DNA from: Stentor roeselii | Taxonomy: Eukaryota; Ciliophora; Heterotrichea; Heterotrichida; Stentoridae | DNA length: 37,118 nucleotides | NCBI GenBank assembly: GCA_006503475.1 | Contig: RSEH01000355.1 | Location: 1 to 37,118, forward strand | Reading direction: 5' to 3' | Shown: positions 26,246 through 35,796 of the stretch, piece after piece | How positions within the stretch are numbered: position 1 is the first letter of the stretch | Layout of the letters: each line of letters opens with the position of its first letter | The notes under the pieces: generated by a model | Told to the model about the DNA's origin: nothing | The model's input: only the letters and a program-made list of their open reading frames with translations | Databases searched by the model: none | Made by a program: the position numbers and the translations under genes

Positions 26246-26672
26246 TTTTATGTTCGGAGGAAGAAAAAATTAATGAGTTTAGCTTAATCGATAGTTCTAA
26301 AGATATAAGTGTTTGGGATTGAAAGAAGTTTTCTTTTTAAGTATAGTTTTTGAGGTTAAAATCAGATAAACATTAGGAAATTGATTTGGTATTGTTTATT
26401 GTTAAAAGAAAATTGCCATATCGAACTACAGAAATAATTTGATAGGATAAGGTGAATTCAACATTATTTTAGAGATTGCTTTACAAGAAGCGATTGAATG
26501 ATTGATTTATTGAGCTATTTGTATTTAAATAAGCTTGTGAAACTTTGAAGTTTTTTACTTTATCCTAACCCAATCTCTATTGTTACCAATAAAAATCATT
26601 CCAAGAATTAAATATCGGAAAAGAAACTTAATAATTATAATGATTTAAACTGATCCTTAAATAATTAAATTT
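26246..26672. other. 427-bp intergenic region
   Basis: AT-rich sequence between two minus-strand genes. Nothing recognisable on either strand. Confidence 0.4.
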
Positions 26673-27437
26673 CTAATCACTTGTCAACTGGACATCAAAT
26701 CTATTGATATATTCCAGGCTTTCTAAATAGCCCAAGTTTCCTTTATTTTCAAAAGCTTCTATTACCCCAGGTTGATTTTCATTTTCTCCTTTAATTTCAC
26801 CTTCAAGCCCATTCCCACACAATCCTGCAAAATTTTGACAATTCCCATCCAAAACAGTTGAATCCTGTTCATCATTCCCAGGTTCATCAAATATTTTCCA
26901 ATGAATAATTTTTCTCCTGCAGCATCCAATTTTGACAGCTTTCACAAATTTCCGAAACAAGGTAAAAACAATGAAACTGCAGGAACAAAGAACCATGAAA
27001 AAGAACAGCTTCACAAATATCGAGACCTTTGGGTTGGGTACAGAGATCCACAACAAGAAAACCATCAAAACCGTAAAGTTAGTAAAAATGCAGAAGACAA
27101 AAGGGATGATTATCAGACTGAGTATCTTTGATTTAAGCCTAATGCAGGAAGGTACTAATTTTGACTTCAGTTCCATTTTCAGAGGAGTTTTGCAGATATC
27201 GCACTTGTAATTCAGGGGGTCAAATAATCTTAACGTAATCCACTTTTTCAGGCATTCCTCATGGATGAACTTGATTGAACCTGTGCATTTGCAGGCGGAG
27301 ATTAGATGGCTTGAAGAGTCTTCGGATTCGAAGCAGATTCGACATTGTTTTTGAGAAATTCCGAGGTCTGAGAAGTAGCTTGAAGATTCTGGAGAAACTA
27401 TTCCTAATTCCTTAACACGATCATTAAATGGCTGCAT
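26673..27437 (-). CDS. RING-CH (MARCH-type) membrane E3 ubiquitin ligase
   Basis: A 254-residue protein starting MQPFNDRVKELG. A start 14 codons upstream (27479) is possible, but that leader is AT-rich like the flanking DNA. A C4HC3 RING-CH domain occupies about residues 32-82: C-x2-C, x13, C-x-C, x7, H-x2-C, x16, C-x2-C, with the typical FIHEECLKKWI core. All eight zinc ligands are present. Two transmembrane helices follow (LSLIIIPFVFCIFTNFTVLM and KLFFFMVLCSCSFIVFTLF), then a polar tail. MARCH ligases are membrane-bound and direct ubiquitination and trafficking of membrane proteins; targets cannot be inferred. It lies at the edge of the gene-poor right part of the window. Confidence 0.9.
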   Translation of the reverse strand: MQPFNDRVKELGIVSPESSSYFSDLGISQKQCRICFESEDSSSHLISACKCTGSIKFIHEECLKKWITLRLFDPLNYKCDICKTPLKMELKSKLVPSCIRLKSKILSLIIIPFVFCIFTNFTVLMVFLLWISVPNPKVSIFVKLFFFMVLCSCSFIVFTLFRKFVKAVKIGCCRRKIIHWKIFDEPGNDEQDSTVLDGNCQNFAGLCGNGLEGEIKGENENQPGVIEAFENKGNLGYLESLEYINRFDVQLTSD

Positions 27438-28837
27438 TTTACAAGAATATAAAAGATAATAAGATGATAATAGGAGCATAAATGTTATATAGTAATATTT
27501 TAAGATTATGTTGCTTTCAAGAAAAATTCATCAAATTTTTAAGATATTAGAACATTTATTTTTGAAATAATTTACGAAGGATTTTGAAATTAATTTTGTT
27601 TATAAGATTAAATATTAATTTTCAGACGATGTTAATGGATTTGATACTTTAATTGTTCGCAAATGTTCAGAAAGATTTTTACGTAATTTTGATGAAGGAA
27701 TAATTATAAATCTAATACTTCAATAAACATAAAATTTTTTAAATTTTAAATGGGCGCTCAAATAATCTATGACTCATCAAAAATTTTATTCAATGAACTT
27801 TATATTTGATTTATTAATTGCTTTAGCAGATTTTGATAAAACACAACAATATAAATTTGTTTGAGATTAGTTTCAGAGATTTTTTTATATAGATTTACTC
27901 ATAAAAAATTTACAAGCTACTCTTAATATTTAGCAAGTGCTTATCTAAATATAAATTTTATATATTTGCAGAGATTGGAAGTTGATTTAAAACTTTTGAT
28001 TTAATGATTCTATATCAATAATTAATTTTACATTTATTAATTGATTAAAATATCAGAGCTTTCATGAAAAAATTATATTGAAATCTTTGAATATTTTTAT
28101 ATAGAGTTATAAATAAAAATCTAATATTTCTTACACAAAAAGTTCTTTCTTTAACTTTATGATTTGTTGAGCATATATCAAGCTTTCATCAATAACTAGA
28201 GATAGGTGAGAAAAAATACCCATTATGATTTTATCAACAATTTTTCTCAATTTTCAAGTATTTACTCTCATTGATTAACTATATTAAATTAAAAATTTAG
28301 TTAAATTTGAGTATTTGACTTGGTATTTGACTTGAAGGTTTGAAGATTCAATGATTTCTGATAAAAAACTTATCCATATACTTAAACCTTCTATTTTAAA
28401 AAAATATAGACAATACTTTAAGTATAAATATTGAAATTCCTGTTCTTTAATCTTCTTCAAATCAATAAACAGAAAAATGAACTATTATATTTCCAATTTT
28501 TACCAATTAGAATTGATAATTATTTTCTAACAATGAAATTGTTTGTTTTGAAGGTGATTTGCCAGATTTTCTATAATTTGGGAAGTTTATCAGGACTAAT
28601 CTTCAGAATACGGACAGTTCAACTCCAATGAAGTAGTATTGACCTGGTTAAATCCTACTTCAGATGCCTTCAGCATCATTTCAACAGATGGAGGAGTGTG
28701 AATTTATAAAAATAAGTTAATCCTAGTGTCTTATTGCCTTTAATCATTCTTACATCATTTATTATGTTTAGTATTCTTCTCGACCAGTTTAAAGGCTCAT
28801 CTATTCTCGATATCAAACTAAACTATCTTATCTAAAT
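27438..28837. other. 1.4-kb AT-rich gene-poor region
   Basis: Very AT-rich sequence with stops in all frames over most of its length. The only open stretch near 28431-28631 begins with TTG, not ATG. The only coding-like signal is the possible relic listed at 28534-28718. Confidence 0.5.
28534..28718 (+). pseudogene. possible decayed coding fragment
   Basis: Two short, coding-like frames lie next to each other on the plus strand: EIVCFEGDLPDFL, stop, FGKFIRTNLQ, then after a frame change EVVLTWLNPTSDAFSII through STDGGV, stop, IYKNK. The second resembles a WD40 strand. Stops and the frame change mean it is not translatable as it stands. This is weak evidence from composition and pattern only. 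Confidence 0.25.
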
Positions 28838-30112
28838 CTAAATTTTCCCTTGGCCAATAATATTCAAACTTAAATCTTGAAAATCAAACATGAATATTTT
28901 ATAATCATGATCTATGAAAAAAGCTTTATTATTTCTTTTCACGGGTACACAACTATTCTTATCAAATGAAATATTCTTGCCTGAGTAAGTATTCCAGCCC
29001 TTTAGTTTATTTTTATTACAATAGTAAACTATTTGGCACAAGATATAAATTTTCTTTTTATGTTTCAATAAAATATTAAAATGGTTGATTTCAAAGCCTG
29101 GGTCAAGATCTTGATACGAATTTAATTTAGGGTTATATGACTGAAAAAATCCATTAGATCCAGTGATTAATATTTTAGAATTTAATTTTATTGTGCTGGT
29201 ATCTGACTGGACACTTGGCAGAGGAGCTATTTCAGTCCATTTTCTATCTTTCAAATCAAAGTAATCAGAGGAATTCAAGAATTTATCAGTCCATCCACCG
29301 AAAATGTATATTCTATCAAAAAACAAAATAGGTCTAGCACTATGTCTTTCTCTCCCATTGGCTAGATGTGTGATAGAAAAAGTAAATAAATTAATGAAAA
29401 TTGCCGATGACATAGTTTCTTTACGGGTCCCACCGTAACAGAATAAATTTCCATCATTTAAATAATAGATGCAGGCCTTTTTCCCAATTGGTAAAATATC
29501 CAATATCTCCTTCTTTGAAAACTCATAGTTTTTAGTGTTGAACTTTATTAAATATTTTGTATGATCGATAAAGTAAAATAATAAAGTGTCGTTTCTTGGT
29601 TCAAAGAACTGCTCTTTATTGATTTTTAGTGAATTAAGGAGATTTTCTGCTTTTTTTTGTATTTGATCGAAATCAATAGTTTTAAAATGCTCTTTTTGGC
29701 ATAGATGAAGCATTTCTAAATTGAAGTAATTTTCATTAGAGCTCTTCCTTGATGAAATTGAAATGTTTATTTGATTACAAAAAAGAGATTCTTTCAGCAT
29801 TCTTCTGTTATCTTTTATGATTTCATCTAATTTCCTCACGCACTGAATGATCAAGTTATTGAATTCATCGAAGATTTTTAATATTCCACCCCTTAATTCC
29901 TTGAATTTATTAATCGATTCGATCAATTTTCCAATTATCGAGTCTCTCATACTTGAATGTATGTTCTTTATGCTAGAGAAAAACTTGTGCCGCTTTTCGA
30001 CAGGTTTACTCAAGTGATCAGCTATGTGAAAAGTGCAGCAGAGCTCTATTTCTGTGGAGCATGTACAGTACAGGGTAGGAATAATTTTGCATCCCTTTTG
30101 AAAACACTTCAT
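28838..30112 (-). CDS. B-box-like zinc motif plus Kelch-repeat protein
   Basis: A 424-residue protein. The first ~35 residues hold a cysteine/histidine cluster with B-box-like spacing (CFQKGC, CTCSTEIELCC, FHIADH). A helical coiled region runs over ~45-180, then a Kelch-like beta-propeller over ~185-420, with repeats recognisable as DGNLFCYGG, DRIYIFGGW and SKILITGSNG, followed by W-T-E/x strands. The layout is that of TRIM-like or Kelch adaptor proteins without a RING finger. Such proteins recruit partners; catalysis is not expected. The gene is more AT-rich than those on the left, in line with its surroundings. It ends in TAA and is isolated by more than 1 kb on each side. Confidence 0.8.
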   Translation of the reverse strand: MKCFQKGCKIIPTLYCTCSTEIELCCTFHIADHLSKPVEKRHKFFSSIKNIHSSMRDSIIGKLIESINKFKELRGGILKIFDEFNNLIIQCVRKLDEIIKDNRRMLKESLFCNQINISISSRKSSNENYFNLEMLHLCQKEHFKTIDFDQIQKKAENLLNSLKINKEQFFEPRNDTLLFYFIDHTKYLIKFNTKNYEFSKKEILDILPIGKKACIYYLNDGNLFCYGGTRKETMSSAIFINLFTFSITHLANGRERHSARPILFFDRIYIFGGWTDKFLNSSDYFDLKDRKWTEIAPLPSVQSDTSTIKLNSKILITGSNGFFQSYNPKLNSYQDLDPGFEINHFNILLKHKKKIYILCQIVYYCNKNKLKGWNTYSGKNISFDKNSCVPVKRNNKAFFIDHDYKIFMFDFQDLSLNIIGQGKI

Positions 30113-31740
30113 CTTTATAAAGGGGGGTGATGAAAATTGTTTAATAAGTCATATATTTTCAATAGAATTTTTATTTAATCTGCTTTAATAATATGTAAGA
30201 ATTCAACTATAGATAATATACAATGTAGATCAAAGATAGTATAGTGTATTTCAAACATAATTCACTTTCGTAATTTATCCCAAAACAATTTTTGATAAAT
30301 TTAAAAGACTAGATGTTCTAATAATGACTAACTTAGATACAATTAAATAGCTCTAATTAAGTCATTAAATTGTTTAAATGCCTCCAATCTTGTGGATTTA
30401 ACTTAAGGGTATTTATAAGTAGTGTTCCAAGTCAAATAATTATGCTCTTTTCTATTTATTGATGTTGTATTCAAGATTTCCACTATCATATTAATTATAA
30501 TCAAATGTAGCAACATGATGTAATAATTAACCTAGAGAATAATCCTACACTTTTCTTTACCCGATAAAGTCTTTAGAATTTTTCCTCTGGAGAAATTTAA
30601 ATTAAGATACTTTAAGTTTCAAACTAAAACCAGCGCGCTCCATATCATTAATAAACTCATAATCAAACAAATCAAATAAAAATATTATCAAATTATTATT
30701 AATACAAAAATATTAGGTTTATCTTTTCTATATTTTCTTTCTTTTAATTGATCACGGTACAAAATAAATAGAAGTTTTACACTTAATATTAATTAAAGAA
30801 TCTCATAAGCAATGATTTTTCTTGTACTTTTTAGTTCATTTTCAAAAATATTTTCATTTTTCAATAATAAGAAACCACAAGAGCTTTTTATCATCACTAA
30901 CTATAAACTAAAGATAGGATTGAAAATATGTGTCCAAACATTCTCAATTTTTTATTTCTCTAAATAAAAGAGAAACACTTCCATAAGACTGTCAGACAAC
31001 CAAAATTTTGATATTAAAGAAAAGACAATAATTCTGGTAAAATCATATTAATATATAAGCATATGAATCAAACTTGCTACAAATTTCAAATTCCAATATT
31101 TTCGCTCTTATAAAGTCCAGCTAAAAGTTCTTCGCTCAGTGAGAACTGTAGAAAGTCTACTGAATAATAATTTTATCGAGCTCTAATTTTCCTTTATGAC
31201 CTGATGTAGAAATGCTTACCTTCAGGGTGACAAAGATTGCATAAAAATTTTTTTTTATCAATCAAAATGATCTACAAACTTCTTTATTCAAGTTCCAACT
31301 CTGATCGGTTTCCCAAACATCCTTTAATGAAAAATTTTCTTCAGGGTGAATTCGAGAACTCTATCAAGTAAAATATAAAATTAAAGTTCTTCCTTTAAAT
31401 CAAATAATAAACAATGATTAAATAAAAGTTTGCGGTTGCTATAAAATTTATATCAAGGGAAACAAGAAATATTTGATATCAATAAGATTAGTTGAATCCT
31501 GAAAAGACTTTGGTTAATTGTGGTCCAATAATCAAGCATTTCAAAGAAACCCTTGCAAAATATTTTCGAATTGAAGAGATTGTTATCTTTGAATTACATT
31601 TAATAATGATTCTTTAATAATCATCTCTTGTTGGTTTGTTCAAAGTTACGAATTAATATCTTGACCATTTGTTCCTTAAACCAAGAAGATCCTATGTGGT
31701 GTGAAAAAAAACCATAATGAAAAACAAGGGACTTGTTTTA
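30113..31740. other. 1.6-kb AT-rich region with doubtful relics
   Basis: No complete gene. Two minus-strand stretches look slightly protein-like. One ends in TAA at 30602-30604, with the C-terminal sequence FINDMERAGFSLKLKVS. The other, between about 31190 and 31390, includes CNLCHPEGKHFYIRS flanked by stops, loosely like a zinc-binding B-box start. Neither is long enough to call. They may be remnants of lost genes. Confidence 0.35.
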
Positions 31741-32760
31741 TTGAATACAATCCAAGTTTGTTTTTAAGTCCCAGATTATCACAGTGCTGTTCTTAGAATG
31801 TAAAGTTAATAGTTTTTCATAAGGTGAGAATGAAAGACATTGAGCTGGATCTTATTCACTTTAAGGAAAACTTTTCGGTCATTTGACTTTTGACCATATA
31901 ATTAAAAAATTAACAATTAATACGAAATATCTGCCTTTTTATAATAAACAAAAGAATTTCGATGATCAGACTATTCGTCAAGGCGAAGGTAGTTTTTGTA
32001 ACCCTAGAACTTCAACAATTTCATCAATTAATTCTAAAATTAAGAATTGTTACTGGGTCAAAAGAATCAAAAACTTAAGGGTTTAATGAGTTTTCACTAC
32101 GCTTCCTTCATTAATACTTGGGTTCCATAAAGATATTCTTGAATTGGCTAAAAAAATTGGAATCTAGTCCTAATTAGAAGTAAAAGAGAGCTACGTAATC
32201 ATACCTGATGATTTTGAAAAGCTTTTTCGCAAAACAAAAATAATAAAAAGAACTGTACGATGTTGTGGCAAGAAAAGCAATATCTGAAGAGATTCATAAA
32301 GATTACATCAAATTATTTACGTGTTTGATGCTGAATTCAACTTTTTTTTTAAATTTAGAAGTTTGATGATTTTTTTCGCTGAAATACATACTCCGTTTGA
32401 GTTAAAATCAAGCATTAATAGGATTAAAATACTTAATCTAATTCATAAATTCAGTGTTTTTTCTGCATCTTCCACACTGTTATCGTATTTTTTTTCCAAT
32501 CCTGTTGCCAAGAACTTGGAGTAAGGTGAATAATCCATGCAAGTAATATTGATCGTTATTTACTGTAAATTCCTACCATATAGCTTAAATTCGCACAATT
32601 TGAGGGTTTCTTTCGATCCTATCTCTATATACTTACTGTTTGAAGACGCTGCAATTGAAATGATTGTAAGAAGATAATAAATTGTAGTAATTCTTTATCT
32701 TGATGACAGATTCCAAATAGTTAAATAGATATTCCTAATATCTGCTATATACCTTAAGCA
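31741..32760 (-). pseudogene. decayed WD40-repeat gene
   Basis: Minus-strand translation gives successive WD40 repeats in order, broken by stops and frame changes. From the upstream end: LTIWNL; IISIAASSNSKYIEIGS then LKLCEFKLYG; ITCMDYSPYSKFLATG, which shifts frame by one base near an A-run into NTITVWKMQ; LDFNSNGVCISAKKIIKLLN; and, at 31741-31852, DPAQCLSFSPYEKLLTL then TVIIWDL. At least two in-frame TAA codons interrupt the first part. The strand periodicity and WD-type ends are clear, the lesions are several, and no start is visible. Plus-strand frames at 31883-32086 and 32321-32524 are shadows of this relic. Confidence 0.65.
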
Positions 32761-33252
32761 AGACAAAAGGATGCGTAGAAAACTTTACCATCGTTTTACT
32801 TTATGTCTTTGGCCATGATTTACACTTGCTTCTTGTGTTTATCTGCTTATCTTTGAATATAGACCGGAGTCCTCAGCTATAAATGTCTCTCTTTGGTCTC
32901 TTGCGATTTTTGATTATGGATTTGGATTTTTAGTTAATTTTCTTTTGGATGAGAATAACTCATTTTTATTAGATTAATTATGTAAGAGCGAAGAATAAAA
33001 TTAAGACAATTAAGAGAGATTATTTTAGATTAAAATCCATAATTATAAAAATAAAAATTTCAAATAGAAAAATATAGTTCCAAATACTTAAATTTTTGAA
33101 AATTTTGAAGTTAGAATGAAATTTCTCGATCACAAAGAACAAAGATATCCTACTATTTAAAGTTATATCTTCAATCAAAACTAATAATAAATAATTGAAT
33201 TTCTTAATTTAAACCTTCTATTTAGAATGAAATATTCTAAATCTTTAAAATA
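32761..33252. other. ~490-bp intergenic region
   Basis: AT-rich sequence between the WD40 relic (-) and the MFS gene (+). It may include the lost 5' part of the WD40 gene, but I cannot read repeats beyond about 32760. No other feature is seen. Confidence 0.35.
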
Positions 33253-34539
33253 ATGGATTCATCTTCTATGTTTCTTCATCTCTTAGGCGGGTCATTATTA
33301 AGCTGCGTAATTTATTTGTAGGTTTCTTCCAATTCCTACAACCTCGGGATGTTAATTCCTTACTTTGTGTCTTTTTACTATCAAACTGATAAATCAGTGA
33401 GTTCCTCATCATTCATGATGATCATGGGTTTAACTGGGATTTCTGAAACTCTAGGAAACCTTTTAATCTCCCAGTGTTTGAAATATCTTTCCCCACATAG
33501 AGTAATCACCATATTTGGATCTATCAGTTCACTTATGCTATTTTTTTCATACTTAATTGAATCACCTCAATTGTTTTGCTGGGTTTATGGCATCGCTGTA
33601 GGATTTCAAGCAGCAGGATTGTTTTTGCCAACTGTATATATCCTTTGGAATCGTTATCCTGACAAAAAAGGTTTTATTCTTGGTTTCTGTTTAGCCTTTT
33701 TTAATTTGGGAATCATTCCCTTTGGTTATCTCTTCACAATAACCGCTAACCCGCTTGATTTGGCAGGTTTTAAAATCACTCAAAACAGTGAAGAAGTGAT
33801 TTTTGATGAGCGAGTTACTTCAAGAATTCCTTGGACAATCCAGCTGACTTCTCTTTCATACCTTGCAGCTACCTTCATCGGTGTTGCCTTTCTTCCTTCG
33901 ATAATGATTGAAAAAGTAAAAGAAAATGAAGTGGTTTGCCTTGATTACAAAGATATTCTCAAGAACTTAAAATTTTGGAACATTTTCCTAATGATGACTT
34001 TTGGGTTATCAGCAAGTCTTTATATTCACAACCTTTATAAAGTCATCGGATTGATGTCTATTGAGTCGGATCATTTGAATTCTTTTATAGGGATGGGCTA
34101 CTGTGTTTCAAATGGAATTGCCAATTTTTTCTTCGGATATCTTTTGAATACTTATGATTGGAAAAAAATTATGGTGGTGAATTATTTGATATTGATGCTT
34201 TTGATGGGGACTTTGTGGTTTACTCTTGAGAGTGCTTTGCTTTATGCTGCTTGGGTATTCTTATCAGGACTTTTTGGAGGCTCGATTTATACCAGTGTCG
34301 TACTATTGTCTGAAATTGAATTTCCTAAAGATCATCGAGTTCTTTCTTGCGTGTGTCTTTCGCTGATTTTGGTTTATTTCAGCCCTTATTGGTTGGAAAC
34401 TTTTGTGACTCCTGCGTTTGGGTACTTTTATACTTTTATCTTTATTTGTGTGATGTATGGAGTTACTATTGTGCAAGTGATAATTCATCCAAGAACTATT
34501 AAAAAAGATACTGAACTTAGATTACTGGATAAGAATTAG
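33253..34539 (+). CDS. major facilitator superfamily transporter; one 15-nt intron
   Basis: Exons are 33253-33306 and 33322-34539 (423 residues). The unspliced frame from 33349 would lack the first helix. The upstream ATG at 33253 reads in frame to an in-frame TAG that sits inside a 15-nt intron. Removing it rebuilds a first helix of the type LLGGSLLSCVSSNSYNLG then MLIPY, as in oxalate/formate- and monocarboxylate-type MFS carriers. About twelve transmembrane segments follow in two halves separated by a charged loop (KVKENEVVCLDYKDILKNLK). Helix 4-5 loop features (WNRYPDKKGFILG) match the MFS pattern in which RxPxKRG-like residues precede helix 5. Substrate unknown; a carboxylate carrier is a guess. 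It ends in TAG. Confidence 0.88.
33307..33321 (+). other. 15-nt spliceosomal intron
   Basis: The bases are GTAATTTATTTGTAG, GTAA at the 5' end and TAG at the 3' end. The in-frame stop of the unspliced MFS frame is its last three bases. Removal preserves frame and completes the first transmembrane helix. It has T rather than A at position 10. Confidence 0.85.
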
Positions 34540-35171
34540 TATAGATTAGATTAGATTAGATTACATAATTATAGGAAAGGCTGTTGAATAAAAAATATAA
34601 TTACTGTATAGTAATCTTAAATCTTACACTATTAAGATTTTTGTAACTATTAAAATGATAAATTTAATCCAGGTTTATATAGAGATTTTTTATTTAAAAT
34701 ATAATTTATTTATGGATGTTGAATGAGGTATATTCAAGAATAGTGAGTTCGGCTATAAATTTCATATAAGGGTTTAACTTTTTATACTAATATTTGCAAA
34801 TTGTAATTAGTATCCTTATGATGGCGTCTCTCTAAGAATTCTAAAGCTAAATAAATGTTGGTATTATAATTTGATCTGAGCATTAAAGGGTGAGATCAGT
34901 TAAAGATAATTTGTATATACAACCAAAGAAATAATCAATCATTCTTACAGAATTTACAACAGAGATGAATAAAACTTTATATTTAACCACAAGATAATAA
35001 CCACAACTAAGAATATTTATTCTATCTTAACTGTGTTAAATGCTTCTGCAATTAGTTTATAATTTTCTAAGATTGATTTTCTCCTCTAAATATAAGGAAT
35101 CAAGAATCATTAAATTGATTATTTAAACAGGAATAAAGTAGAAGAAAGTTCTGTGAAATATTTAAGATATG
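34540..35171. other. 632-bp AT-rich intergenic region with a short TTAGA repeat
   Basis: Immediately after the MFS stop, 34542-34562 is a run of about four TAGAT pentamers. The rest is AT-rich, with no frame or RNA gene I can support. It separates the convergent ends of the MFS gene and the micro-intron array gene. Confidence 0.5.
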
Positions 35172-35796
35172 CTAGTTTCTAAGATGGTAGCACATATACT
35201 GACACTCCGGGTAGCGGACTAGCCACTCTCTTGTTTCAATTTTTTCGGGATGCCAGGTGCGGAATATACACTGCTTTGATTCCAGTTCCCAAATGTCCAC
35301 TAAGTTGCTGATACTGTCTTCTATATCCATTACCTATGTGTTGGTTACATTCTTTGATGTAGGTTACCATCTTCTTTGTCGATTACAGCCTTATGTAATA
35401 GTTACGGCCTTTGATGTAAGTCACCTACTTCAATGTAGATTACAGCCTTAGATGAGAATTACCAACTTGATTAAAACTTACGATCTTCTTTTTGTGTTAC
35501 CTCCTTCATTATAGGTCACTTTCTTCTTTATATATTACGCCCTTTGTTGAAGATTACAATCTTTTTCGATGATTACCTGTTTAATGATTACAGAAAAAAC
35601 AATATTTTTCATCATTGGTAAATAAAAGCCCTTTATGAACTTTTCGTAATGATTGCTCTGTCCAGTCATATGCCCACCAGTATTCTTGAGACATACCCCA
35701 GAAGTATTCGAATTTTTCTTTTTCATTTAGGGATTTAAGTTCTGCATAAGGATACCCTTTAAATATTTTCGTTTCCGTTTCTGTTTCCACTTCCAT
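35172..35796 (-). CDS. small Trp-rich protein split by a tandem micro-intron array
   Basis: The first exon, 35796-35592, encodes 68 residues from MEVETETETK to NDEKYCFF, with many aromatics (EYFWGMSQEYWWAYDW). Read on, the frame stops within one unit. From 35591 to 35300 lie sixteen GT...AG units of 15 or 16 nt with thirteen 3-nt spacers. Joining first exon, spacers and last exon (35299-35172) gives an open frame of exactly 124 codons ending in TAG at 35172-35174. The spacers contribute YWQRDLGLGRYEY, and the last exon continues MDIWELESKQCIF and so on, again rich in W, Y, C and charged residues. The last exon is about 45% GC in AT-rich surroundings, which favours coding. Removing the whole block as one 292-nt intron also keeps the frame. 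No protein family recognised. The exon model is inference. Confidence 0.5.
35300..35591 (-). repeat. array of sixteen 15/16-nt GT-AG intron-like units, 19-nt period
   Basis: Unit limits on the plus strand, in transcript order: 35577-35591 (15 nt), then 16-nt units 35561-35576, 35542-35557, 35523-35538, 35504-35519, 35485-35500, 35466-35481, 35447-35462, 35428-35443, 35409-35424, 35390-35405, 35371-35386 and 35352-35367, then 35334-35348 (15), 35318-35333 (16) and 35300-35314 (15). Twelve units keep an exact 19-nt step. All begin GT and end AG. Thirteen begin GTAA, two GTGA and one GTAT. Position 4 is A in 15 of 16 and position 10 is A in 15 of 16. All 16-nt units end AAG; the 15-nt units end CAG or TAG. 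Other positions vary freely. Spacers in transcript order: ATT, GGC, AAA, GAG, ATC, TTG, GCT, TAG, GCC, GCT, ATG, AAT, ACA. Confidence 0.9.

Noticed and set aside
28431-28631. Plus-strand 66-residue frame
   Set aside because: It starts with TTG, is AT-driven and lacks any motif.
35186-35205. A 12-nt match (AGCACATATACT) to the 5' part of U6 snRNA
   Set aside because: The match ends at once and the essential ACAGAGA box is absent. The stretch is better explained as the last exon of the array gene on the other strand.
35257-35451. Plus-strand 64-residue frame across the array
   Set aside because: The 19-nt period is not a multiple of three and the frame is only a reverse shadow of the intron-like units; no motif.
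35300-35591. CRISPR array
   Set aside because: The 19-nt period is too short, there is no conserved repeat of 20 nt or more, spacers are 3 nt, and the genome is eukaryotic.
35535-35726. Minus-strand frame in another phase over the first exon
   Set aside because: It crosses the first three GT-AG units unspliced and its composition is less protein-like than the overlapping 35592-35796 exon.
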